The notes beneath the pieces are model-generated. The model was given only the letters and a program-made list of their open reading frames with translations. It had not been told where the DNA came from and searched no databases. A stretch of 35,169 nt of DNA from an uncultured Myxococcales bacterium (GTDB lineage: Bacteria; Myxococcota_A; Polyangia; Nannocystales; Nannocystaceae), in NCBI GenBank assembly GCA_902826865.1, contig CADEGN010000057.1, positions 1 to 35,169 on the forward strand, given 5' to 3'. The translations under genes were made by a program, and so were the position numbers. Of the stretch, positions 1-7,533 are shown piece by piece (within the stretch, counting starts at the first letter, position 1; each line of letters begins with the position of its first letter).

Positions 1-853
1 TCTTGGTGTAATCGGGGCTAATCTGCCGGACCTGGCCGGTGAGCTTGCGGCTGCAGCGTGACTCGTACTGATAGACGAATTCCCAGTGGGGGTCGCGGAT
101 CGCCGTGCAAAAACCGCTCTCGTGACAATAGTTGGGCGAGGGATCTGCACACGCGTCCTTCACCTTGCAGCAGTCCGTGTCGTCCTCACACGGCCGTGTC
201 TCCAGCACGAGCGGCGGCGTGAGCATCTGGTAGATCGGCGCACCGTCTTCGGGGAGCGTCTGCCACAGGACGAAGCCGCCGTCGGCGAGCGCGGCCGGCA
301 GCACGTCCTCGGGGTGGTAGCGGGGCCAGCGGACGAGGGTGGGAAGAACGACTTCTCCGAGTTCGCTGTCGAGAGTGGGGTATGTAACGCGCCGGCTCGC
401 TGCCGCGCCCGCGTTTCCGAGGGCGAAGCGTGATGCCTGCGAGAGCACGATTTCGCCGCTCACGAGGTCGTCTTTCGTAAGGGGCACTCCAGGCGGCGGT
501 GGCGGGCCCGCGTACGCCAAAAGATCGAATGTCTGCTCGAGCTCGATGCGCGAGATCGTGAGCTCGTTGTTGGCCGACACGCCGGTCGTCTTGACCTCGC
601 GATCGCATCCAGCAACCTCAGCGCGGAACACGACCTTGGTGCCGTCGATCTCCTGGATATCGAAGCCGAGGACCCCCCGCGGAGGCACCGCATCGCCGGG
701 GACACAGACCTTGGAGTCCGGTGCACAAACCTCACCGGACATCCGGTCGCAGTCGACGTCGGACGTGCACTCTTCCGGCTTGGGGATCGGCTCGAGCGTG
801 CTGCAACCGGCGGCCAGCCCGAGGATCCACGCGGCGCGATGGCTCGTCTTCAT
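1..853 (-). CDS. Cys-rich lipoprotein, 3' end cut by window edge
   Basis: This minus-strand frame stays open from an ATG at 853 to the left edge, so the C-terminus is missing. The start overlaps the stop of the upstream gene as ATGA, which supports it. The N-terminus reads MKTSHRAAWILGLAAGCS, a short lipoprotein signal with Cys17 as the lipidated residue. Acidic Cys-spaced segments follow: EECTSDVDCDRM and CVPG near residues 25-45, and CEDDTDCCKVKDAC later. These resemble the C-x-D-x-D-C repeats common in secreted myxobacterial proteins. A proline run (GPPPPPGVP) sits in the middle. It is the last visible gene of the kinase/FHA-activator operon. It is not a clear paralogue of the two lipoproteins before it. 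Function unknown; probably outer-membrane anchored. Confidence 0.75.
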   Translation of the reverse strand, partial: MKTSHRAAWILGLAAGCSTLEPIPKPEECTSDVDCDRMSGEVCAPDSKVCVPGDAVPPRGVLGFDIQEIDGTKVVFRAEVAGCDREVKTTGVSANNELTISRIELEQTFDLLAYAGPPPPPGVPLTKDDLVSGEIVLSQASRFALGNAGAAASRRVTYPTLDSELGEVVLPTLVRWPRYHPEDVLPAALADGGFVLWQTLPEDGAPIYQMLTPPLVLETRPCEDDTDCCKVKDACADPSPNYCHESGFCTAIRDPHWEFVYQYESRCSRKLTGQVRQISPDYTK

Positions 854-1653
854 CCCCCGACTTCCTCCTCCGTGCAGTCGCAAAATGCCGCGGGATCCGT
901 GCCGTCCCTGCATTCGAATACGAAGTCGATCACGGCGTACGTGGCCCCGGCGGCGAGGTCGGGTACGCCGCACTGGCGAGGGAAGAAAGCGGCACCGTCG
1001 TCCTTCGCCCGCGGCGGGCGGAAGTACTCGCGATCGGTGACCATGAACCGGAGGTTGTGCAAGCCCGGCGTCAGAGCGACGCCGCGGTTGTCGTTGCAGA
1101 GGTCCACGGTGTCGGACCCGGGGGCCTCGATACGGAAGCGCCAGAGGTCGATCGAGGGTCGTCCGAGCGAGGCCTCGACGACTTCGCCGGCGTCGGTGCG
1201 ATCGACGACTTCGCCGGCCGCGCACGGTTCCCAGTAGTTACCGTACGCGACGGCGTTGTACGGCGTCGACGAACGCGCGTCAGGGTCGAGCAGCACGACG
1301 CCGTAGAGGGTGTCCTTGGGGCGGCCGCCCTCGCGGTCCGCATCTTCGGCGTAGATATCAAACGCTGGAATCGCGCGGCCGTCATGCCCTTGGGGACACA
1401 CGCAGAAGTCCCCACCCTCGGCGCGAATCAAGCCGGAGGGGCGCGAGCGCGGGACCTCCGGACAAAAGGTCGGATCGCCAGCACCGTCTGCGTAGTCTGC
1501 GAAGTTGCAGAGCTCGTCCAGCTCGCTGTGTGACGGGGAACGCTGGACCACCCGGACCGCGCCAGTGTTCTCAATCCCTGGATCGATCCGAATGTCTCGA
1601 TCGGGGATCAGGCAGCCGGCCACGAGGGCGAGGGCAACGATCGCGGGTCTCAT
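850..1653 (-). CDS. Lipoprotein, paralogue of the next gene upstream
   Basis: A 267-residue lipoprotein: MRPAIVALALVAGC gives a signal with lipobox V-A-G-C and Cys14. I chose the ATG at 1653 because it overlaps the upstream stop as ATGA; a start at 1671 would add six residues before the signal. It aligns along its whole length with the protein at 1650-2477. Shared blocks are CxIPD after the lipid Cys, ENxGxVRxV, FCVCPxGxD, DIYxEDxD, VDLCNDN, GLHxLRxxVTDR and GAxYAxxDxVFxC, with conserved cysteines. The pattern suggests a disulphide-stabilised beta-rich domain. No known family is recognised. It sits fifth in the kinase/FHA-activator operon and is translationally coupled on both sides. Confidence 0.8.
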   Translation of the reverse strand: MRPAIVALALVAGCLIPDRDIRIDPGIENTGAVRVVQRSPSHSELDELCNFADYADGAGDPTFCPEVPRSRPSGLIRAEGGDFCVCPQGHDGRAIPAFDIYAEDADREGGRPKDTLYGVVLLDPDARSSTPYNAVAYGNYWEPCAAGEVVDRTDAGEVVEASLGRPSIDLWRFRIEAPGSDTVDLCNDNRGVALTPGLHNLRFMVTDREYFRPPRAKDDGAAFFPRQCGVPDLAAGATYAVIDFVFECRDGTDPAAFCDCTEEEVGG

Positions 1654-2477
1654 CCGCCCTCCGGCGTGCACGCGCAGCCCGGATCGGGCATGTTTCCATC
1701 GTCGCAGCGAAACACATAGTCGGCGATGGCGTAGCTGGCGCCCGCCGGTCCGTCGACCACGCCGGGCAGGGCCTCATCGTCGGGCGCGCGCTGCGGTTCA
1801 TCGCGATCGTTCAACATCACCTTACCGTCGGCGTCGCGCACCACGGGGCGGTACCACGGCCGATCGGTGACGACCAAACGAAGGGAGTGGAGCCCAACCG
1901 AGAGCTTGCTCGCCGCGTTGTCGTTGCACAGATCGACGCCGAGTTCGCGGCCGAGGGTCCAGCTACGCAACTGCGGGGTTGGGCGCGCGATCGAGTCGGC
2001 GTAGCCACCGACGGCGCCGCCACCGGTGAAGCGAACAGCGGGGTCGAAAGGGGAGAGAAAATTTTCGTACGCGACGAATCGACTCGGGTCGTCGGCGTCG
2101 TCCGGAAGGTCGAGCAGCAGCGCGCCGTAGATCGGGTCCGTTGGCTCGCCGTTGTCGTCGACGTCGGGATCTTCGACGTAGATATCGACGAACCCGAGAC
2201 GGTTATCGTCACCGGCTGGGCACACGCACAGCGACGCGTCGGCGCCAACGAGGCCGAACGGCAGAGTCAGCGGGGGCAGGGGGCAGCCGGCGAGTTCGAC
2301 GGACACGTCCGCGCACGCGTCGTCGGCCTCCGGCGACATCGCCACCGCCTCGACGATCCTCACCGTGCCCGGGTTCTCGAATTGGCCTTGGACGACGATC
2401 CCGCTGTCGGGGATGATGCACGCCCCCGCCAGCATCAGCGTTGCGATAGCAACCGCTGCGACGCGGGCCGCCAACAT
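1650..2477 (-). CDS. Lipoprotein, paralogue of the next gene downstream
   Basis: A 275-residue lipoprotein; the N-terminus MLAARVAAVAIATLMLAGAC gives lipid Cys20. It shares with its downstream neighbour the blocks CIIPD, FENPGTVRIVE, LCVCPAGDD, DIYVEDPD, VDLCNDN, GLHSLRLVVTDR and YAIADYVFRC. It is therefore a tandem duplicate that has diverged strongly outside these blocks. It ends in an extra Cys pair (GCACTPEGG). The start lies one base after the stop of the sigma54 activator and its own stop overlaps the next ATG, so translation is probably coupled. Function unknown; location is predicted to be the periplasmic face of the envelope. Confidence 0.8.
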   Translation of the reverse strand: MLAARVAAVAIATLMLAGACIIPDSGIVVQGQFENPGTVRIVEAVAMSPEADDACADVSVELAGCPLPPLTLPFGLVGADASLCVCPAGDDNRLGFVDIYVEDPDVDDNGEPTDPIYGALLLDLPDDADDPSRFVAYENFLSPFDPAVRFTGGGAVGGYADSIARPTPQLRSWTLGRELGVDLCNDNAASKLSVGLHSLRLVVTDRPWYRPVVRDADGKVMLNDRDEPQRAPDDEALPGVVDGPAGASYAIADYVFRCDDGNMPDPGCACTPEGG

Positions 2478-2478
2478 C

Positions 2479-4308
2479 TTAGCTGCCGTCCTTTCCTTCT
2501 TTCTCGAGGTGGCGGAAGATCGTGCGCGGGTCGACGCCGAGGTCGCGGGCGGTCTTGGTCCGGTTGCCGTCGTTGCGCGCGAGTACGCGGTTGATGTACT
2601 CGCGCTGCCACAGCTCGCGGGCCTCGGTCAGCGGGAGGATCTCATGATCATCGGACTTGAGACCCTCGGGGGCGTCGAGATCGAGATCGCGCGCGGTGAT
2701 CTGCGGCCCCTCGGCGAGCACAAGCGCCTTCTTGATGTGGTTTTCGAGCTGGCGGATGTTGCCGGGCCAGCCGAATTTCATCATCGCGTGGATCGCCGAC
2801 GGCGCAAACGCCTTGGCCGGATCCAGGTCGCGCCCGTACTCCTTGGCATAGCGCTTGGCGAGGTAGCGGGCGATCAACACCACGTCGTCGCCACGTTCGC
2901 GCAAAGGTGGCAGCTCGACGCCAATGACGTTGAGGCGGAAAAATAGATCCTCGCGGAAGCGGCCGCCCTTCACTTCCTCGGCGAGCTCGCGGTTGGTTGC
3001 GGCGACGACCCGGACATCGATGGGCATGGTCTTGGCGTCACCCACGCGCTGGATCTGCCGTTCTTGCAGGACGCGGAGTAGCTTGACCTGCAGCTGCAGG
3101 GGGAGCTCGCCGACTTCGTCGAGGAAAATCGTGCCCTTGTCCGCCGCCTGGAACTTGCCGATCTGGTTGGCGATTGCCCCGGTGAACGAGCCCTTCATGT
3201 GCCCGAACAGCTCGGACTCGATGAGATTCTCCGGAATCGCCCCGCAGTTGACGGTGATGAAGGGGCCCCGCTGTCGGGGTGAGCGCACGTGAACCTCGCG
3301 GGCGATGAGCTCTTTGCCGGTGCCCGTCTCCCCCGTGATAAGCACGGTGATATCGGTCCCAGCCACCTTCTCGACCCGGTTGTAGACCTCGATCATCTGG
3401 GGACAGGCGCCGATAATCTCGCCGAACTTGAAGTTCTCGAGCCGCTCCGCCAACTCGGCGCTCTCGTGGCGCAACTCGTTGAGCAGCTTGGCGTTCTTGA
3501 TAATGAGCGCGGCCTGAGCGGCGAAGATCTTCAGCGTCTCAAGTTGCGGGGCGCGGAACAGATCGCGAACGTTGTCGTTCCCGACGTAGATGATGCCGAG
3601 GAGCTCGCCGCGGGCCAGGAGCGGAACGCACATGACACTGCAGAGCTTGAGGTTGATGACCGAAAGGCTGCTTTGAAAGCGTGTGTCGCTGTAGGCATCC
3701 GAGATGATGTGAGCTTGGCGGCTGGTGATGACCTCGCGAATGATGTTGTCCGATAGGAGCTCGCTCGGATCGTCGACCGGCTGGCGATCGAGGTTGCGCG
3801 CGACCCGGATCTGGTACTCCTGCTGCCCATCCTCGGCCAGGACCAAGAAGCCCTTGCTCGCGCGGGTGAGCGCGACGATTTGATCGATCAGCTCCGATAG
3901 CACCTTGTCGAGTTCGCCCGGGCGCAGGAGCACCTCGGAGAACTCGACCAGCCGGCCCATCACATCGATCGGCGCCGCCTCCACCGGTGGCGGCGCAGAG
4001 TCGGTGGGCTGCATGCTGTCGTCGACGGTCGAGAACACCAGCTCGATGCCGCCGATCACCACGACGTCTCCGTGGCGGAGATCGTGGCTGCGGGTTTTCT
4101 TGCCGCGCACGTAGAAGACGGCGCTGCGTTGCGAGGACTCGAGGAGAAACCGGCCGTTGTCGTGAAGCAGGGTGCAATGGGTCGGCTCGACCTCGGGCGA
4201 CTGCAGTACGAGGTGGCACTCGGTCGCCGACCCGATCGATGTCAGGTGTCGAGCCACGGAGTGGCGGACCGTGCGTCCTTGAGGACCTGGAACTTGAAAG
4301 TGCGGCAT
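2479..4308 (-). CDS. Sigma54-dependent activator, FHA-GAF-AAA+-Fis
   Basis: A 609-residue enhancer-binding protein. Residues about 1-95 form an FHA-like fold, about 118-275 a GAF domain, about 295-530 the sigma54-interacting AAA+ ATPase and 570-605 a Fis-type helix-turn-helix. Visible motifs are Walker A GETGTGKE (326-333), GSFTGA (373-378, the sigma54-contact loop, usually GAFTGA), Walker B GTIFLDE (392-398), the segment DVRVVAATNRE and the DNA-binding helix near NRTKTARDLGVDPRTI. There is no receiver domain, so input probably comes through FHA and GAF. The FHA region lacks the usual phosphothreonine contacts: GS instead of GR at 26-27, and V-E-P-T-H instead of S-x-x-H at 40-44. The ATG shares its A with the TGA of the preceding gene. 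It follows a Ser/Thr kinase in the same operon, suggesting a kinase-to-activator pathway. Confidence 0.93.
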   Translation of the reverse strand: MPHFQVPGPQGRTVRHSVARHLTSIGSATECHLVLQSPEVEPTHCTLLHDNGRFLLESSQRSAVFYVRGKKTRSHDLRHGDVVVIGGIELVFSTVDDSMQPTDSAPPPVEAAPIDVMGRLVEFSEVLLRPGELDKVLSELIDQIVALTRASKGFLVLAEDGQQEYQIRVARNLDRQPVDDPSELLSDNIIREVITSRQAHIISDAYSDTRFQSSLSVINLKLCSVMCVPLLARGELLGIIYVGNDNVRDLFRAPQLETLKIFAAQAALIIKNAKLLNELRHESAELAERLENFKFGEIIGACPQMIEVYNRVEKVAGTDITVLITGETGTGKELIAREVHVRSPRQRGPFITVNCGAIPENLIESELFGHMKGSFTGAIANQIGKFQAADKGTIFLDEVGELPLQLQVKLLRVLQERQIQRVGDAKTMPIDVRVVAATNRELAEEVKGGRFREDLFFRLNVIGVELPPLRERGDDVVLIARYLAKRYAKEYGRDLDPAKAFAPSAIHAMMKFGWPGNIRQLENHIKKALVLAEGPQITARDLDLDAPEGLKSDDHEILPLTEARELWQREYINRVLARNDGNRTKTARDLGVDPRTIFRHLEKEGKDGS

Positions 4309-5396
4309 CAGAATCGGACGTCCATTCCGAGGCCGACGCCCTGGGGCCCAACCGTCGGCGCTGCTCGCAGACTAGCACGGGGGCCGCGCGGGCGCGTACG
4401 GCGGCGGGGCAGATCGGGGCCTGACGCTGCGTTAGCGCCGGCGGCTTCGCGGTCGAGCTCCCGGCGCGGCCTGCGTTTCACCGTGTTGGTCTTGAACGGC
4501 TTGAAGCGGACCTGGGCGATCACGATGTCGATCGCCACCGCCACAAGCAGTGCCCAGCCCATGAACTCCTCGGCCTTGCGGCGGCGTACAAGTCCCTCGC
4601 GGCGGCTGCCATCGAGGTCGGCGTCGCCGCGCAGATCGCAAACGAGCGACCCGCCCTGGAAGCCGCGGGTCCGCCGGCACCCATCGACGACGTTGCGGCG
4701 GATGAGCAGCCCAAGCCCGGCGGCACCGATCGCCAGCTCGGTGGCGAGGAACGCCCCACCCAATCCAGGCTCGCCGTTGTAGAAGTGACCAAACCCGCCC
4801 GGGATCGCCGCGAGGATGCGATTTCTCGCCACCAGCTCGCGGACCTCCACCTCCTGGGAGTTGAACTTGCGATCGAGATCGGCGTAGCGCGTTGTCAGCT
4901 TGTCGACTTCGGAGCGGGCACCCTCTAGGTCGCTGGTGCACGCGATCCGACCGGCTTCGCAACTCGTGCCCGCTCGACCGGCGCGCTCGATCCGGAGCTC
5001 AACGTATAGATCGTAGAGCTCGGGCGAGTAGAACTTCTTCGGCAACCGCCAGCTCGCGTCGAGATCCATCATCTTCTCGAGGTGAGCGCGGGCCTGCTCG
5101 AGCCGTTCGTCGGCATTGAGCGAGGTATCGCCGAGCGATGCGTCGGCGAGCAGCACCAGGACCGCCTGGCGCCGCTGGGGATCGGCCAGGGTGGCCTCGT
5201 CGTCGGCCAGGGGCTCGAGCAATCGGCGAACCTCAGCGAACGCACCGCGCTCCCACGCCGCGTTCGCCTGGGCCAAGGCGTCGTTTGCGTCGCGGTTCTC
5301 GACCGCCGATGGCCCTGTTCTGCCTCCGCTACGCTCGCCGTTCGCCGGCGCCACGGCGAGCGCGATGCAGAGCCACACGGTGCCGAAGGCATGCAT
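4308..5396 (-). CDS. TPR/coiled-coil envelope protein with two membrane helices
   Basis: A 362-residue protein with an N-terminal signal (MHAFGTVWLCIALAVAPANG). A helical TPR-like region (about 35-140) contains ANAAWERGAFAEVRRLLEPL. A heptad-like coiled coil lies at about 155-195. Next comes a P-G-x-G-H-x-Y-N-G turn leading into a hydrophobic helix (about 194-234), as in small DUF5683-like membrane proteins. A second membrane helix sits at about 277-298, before a basic tail that ends in GMDVRF. It lies 53 bases after the kinase and overlaps the activator start (TGATG). Its position right after a kinase matches the gene at 22788-23639. It is probably a kinase partner or scaffold; the molecular role is inferred only. 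Confidence 0.75.
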   Translation of the reverse strand: MHAFGTVWLCIALAVAPANGERSGGRTGPSAVENRDANDALAQANAAWERGAFAEVRRLLEPLADDEATLADPQRRQAVLVLLADASLGDTSLNADERLEQARAHLEKMMDLDASWRLPKKFYSPELYDLYVELRIERAGRAGTSCEAGRIACTSDLEGARSEVDKLTTRYADLDRKFNSQEVEVRELVARNRILAAIPGGFGHFYNGEPGLGGAFLATELAIGAAGLGLLIRRNVVDGCRRTRGFQGGSLVCDLRGDADLDGSRREGLVRRRKAEEFMGWALLVAVAIDIVIAQVRFKPFKTNTVKRRPRRELDREAAGANAASGPDLPRRRTRPRGPRASLRAAPTVGPQGVGLGMDVRF

Positions 5397-5449
5397 CTGG
5401 TGGACGGACGAGGGAGCCTACCCCGAATCGTTACCCCAAGGCCATGCCA

Positions 5450-7303
5450 TCATTGGCGGGGGAGCATCGGCGCGCGGATCTCGTTGCGCCCCGGCAAGAG
5501 CGTGAACGATCGCTCGAGCTGCTCGTAGCCATTGGCCTTGAAGGTCAACCGGATCTCGCGCTCGGTTCCTTCGCCGTCAAAGGGGATCGACGGGTAATTG
5601 TCGGCCATCAACCACTCGGAGTACTTGCCATCGGGGCACCCTTTTGTGCACGCGACGACGGTTTTGGGCGGGAGATCGACGAAGACGAGCCGAGCCGGCT
5701 TCGGGGACACCTGCACCGGGATCGGACCGCGCAGGCACGCTTCTCGCCGTACCGTGACCGCCGCCTGCCAATCCTTGTCGACGATGCGGACCTGGGCCTC
5801 CGCGCCGTCGAAGCTGATGGGCATCGTCAGGCTGGTCGTGGTCTCGGAAGTGCTGCCGATCCGCACCTGGATCCCGTTTTTCGCCGTGCTTACCGGAAGG
5901 CCCTGGAAGGTCAACATGCACTCTGTCTTGACCGCGGTGCGTTCGGGGGTGGCGGGGCGGGTACCGCCAGCCTTGCTCGGGCGGTCCTCGTCGCCGCCGG
6001 GCTCGGAATCGGGCGGTTGGTCGGAGGGCGGCGCCGTCCGACCGAGCGTCGCGGCGCCAGCCGGCGCCTGGGTCGGCGCGCGTTCGACCAGCGGACCGGC
6101 GGGCCTTGGGACCTCGTCGGCGATCGCAATCGACATCACCGGCATCTCGTCGACCACGGATCCGTCGGGCAGCAACACCGCGCCGGCGCCGATCAGGCCG
6201 ACAAGGCCGAGCGTCGCTCCGCCGACCAAGACCTGCCGCATACGACGCTGGCGAACGCGCAGACGCGTCAGCATCGCCCGGGCGGCCTTGTTGTCGGCGT
6301 CGACGTCGAGCACGCGGCCCAGGAGCTTGATCGCGCGGGCGTGGAGCCCCTCTCGCGTGGCCTCCTCCGCCCGTTCCATCAGCGCCGTCGTGACCCGCGC
6401 GTCGGCGTCGCGGCGATAGGCTTCGGGGTCGCGGAAATAGGTGCCAATCTCCTTGGTGGACGGCTCGATCGCCACCTCACGTAGATAGGCCTCGAGGCCA
6501 GCGGCCAGGGCCTCGGCGGATTGGAACCGCTCGTCAGGGTTGTTCGCCAAGGCCTTGGCGATGATCGCCTCGAGATCCGAATCGCACAGGCGATTGACCG
6601 CCGACGGTGCGGCGTAGCTTCCGTCGGCGATGCGGTTGAGCACCTCGTGCGGGTTGCGCCCGATGAATGGCAGTTCGCCGGTTGCGAGCTGATAGAGAAG
6701 GATCCCGAGCGAGAACAGATCGGTCCGGGCGTCGAGGGGGCGCCCGTTGATGAGCTCGGGCGCCATATAGGCCGGGCTGCCGATCAGCTGACCGGTCATC
6801 GTGAGCTTCTGGTTGTCGAGGATCTGCGCGATCCCGAAGTCCATCAGTTTGAGGCACCCATCGTCACGCCGGATCATCACGTTCTCCGGCTTGATGTCGC
6901 GATGGACGATGCCGCCGCGGTGCGCCTGCACGAGGGCCAGCGCGAGCCGATGCACGATCAGGGCGGCGACGATCGGGCGTGGGATGTACTCCTCGTCGAG
7001 CCACTGCCGCAGCGTCGGGCCGTGGATGAACTCGGTGACGATGTAGCTCTCGGTCGCCGCCGGGCCCGAGTAGTCGAAAATCTCGAGGATGTTCTCGTGA
7101 CGCAGCGTGGCGACCGCAATCGCTTCGCGCTCCAGTCGCCGACGCGATTCTTCTCGGTCCGCAAGGTGCGGGTGCAGCACCTTGACCGCAACTTCCCGCT
7201 TGAGCACGCAATCGCGACCTCGATAAACCACCGCCATGCCGCCGTGCCCGACCTCCTCGAGCACGTCGTATTTGTCGAGCTTGGTTCCGGCGAGGGTCGG
7301 CAA
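5450..7303 (-). CDS. Transmembrane Ser/Thr protein kinase
   Basis: A 617-residue Hanks-type kinase. The N-terminal catalytic domain (about 12-275) shows the Gly loop GHGGMAVVY (19-27), Lys41 in AVKVL, catalytic HRDIKPEN (134-141), DFG (155-157), activation-loop threonines near LTMTGQLIGSPAYMAPE and APE (181-183). All catalytic residues are present. A helical region with TPR character (about 300-350) precedes one membrane helix (about 358-378). The outside part has a Pro/Ala/Asp-rich linker, then two beta-rich PEGA-like modules. Translation starts at TTG: an in-frame TAG lies 12 bases upstream and an AGGA Shine-Dalgarno sits seven bases before it. It is the first gene of the minus-strand operon and faces the acyl-CoA synthetase gene. 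The likely role is an envelope sensor kinase for the FHA activator downstream. Confidence 0.95.
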   Translation of the reverse strand: MPTLAGTKLDKYDVLEEVGHGGMAVVYRGRDCVLKREVAVKVLHPHLADREESRRRLEREAIAVATLRHENILEIFDYSGPAATESYIVTEFIHGPTLRQWLDEEYIPRPIVAALIVHRLALALVQAHRGGIVHRDIKPENVMIRRDDGCLKLMDFGIAQILDNQKLTMTGQLIGSPAYMAPELINGRPLDARTDLFSLGILLYQLATGELPFIGRNPHEVLNRIADGSYAAPSAVNRLCDSDLEAIIAKALANNPDERFQSAEALAAGLEAYLREVAIEPSTKEIGTYFRDPEAYRRDADARVTTALMERAEEATREGLHARAIKLLGRVLDVDADNKAARAMLTRLRVRQRRMRQVLVGGATLGLVGLIGAGAVLLPDGSVVDEMPVMSIAIADEVPRPAGPLVERAPTQAPAGAATLGRTAPPSDQPPDSEPGGDEDRPSKAGGTRPATPERTAVKTECMLTFQGLPVSTAKNGIQVRIGSTSETTTSLTMPISFDGAEAQVRIVDKDWQAAVTVRREACLRGPIPVQVSPKPARLVFVDLPPKTVVACTKGCPDGKYSEWLMADNYPSIPFDGEGTEREIRLTFKANGYEQLERSFTLLPGRNEIRAPMLPRQ

Positions 7304-7362
7304 AGTGGGATCCTACGAACAGAACGACGCGCGCGTCGGGCCGAGTGTCGCCCCCCGCAAGC

Positions 7363-7503
7363 CGAATCTAACTGCAAAAGAAAAGCTAGATGGAGTGGGC
7401 GCGAACCCGAGCTCAGGCCGCTGAGTCTATCAGGGGCCAGCCCGGCAGGTACCCCTTGGCGTCCATACTCCCGATCAGCGATCGCAGCCCAAACTGTGAT
7501 AAG
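7363..7503. promoter_or_regulatory. Divergent promoter region, kinase operon and acyl-CoA synthetase
   Basis: The 230 bases between the two divergent starts hold no gene. An AT-rich island at 7363-7391, unusual for this DNA, lies 60-90 bases before the kinase TTG and is the likely minus-strand promoter. On the plus strand, an extended -10-like element TGTGATAAG (7495-7503) lies about 30 bases before the ATG at 7534. No convincing -35 boxes or sigma54 site (TGGCAC-N5-TTGC) were found by eye. Confidence 0.3.
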
Positions 7504-7533
7504 GATCCCCGCGGGGGGGTGGCCCGCCCGCGC

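Noticed and set aside
1530..2594. 354-residue plus-strand open frame
   Set aside because: Antisense to two lipoprotein genes that have clear signals and coupled starts on the other strand.
5138..6484. 448-residue plus-strand open frame
   Set aside because: Antisense to the kinase and TPR genes, Arg-rich and without domain features.
7390..7533. N-terminal extension of the acyl-CoA synthetase from ATG 7390
   Set aside because: The added 48 residues show no family similarity and cover the likely promoter; ATG 7534 fits the usual start of the fold.
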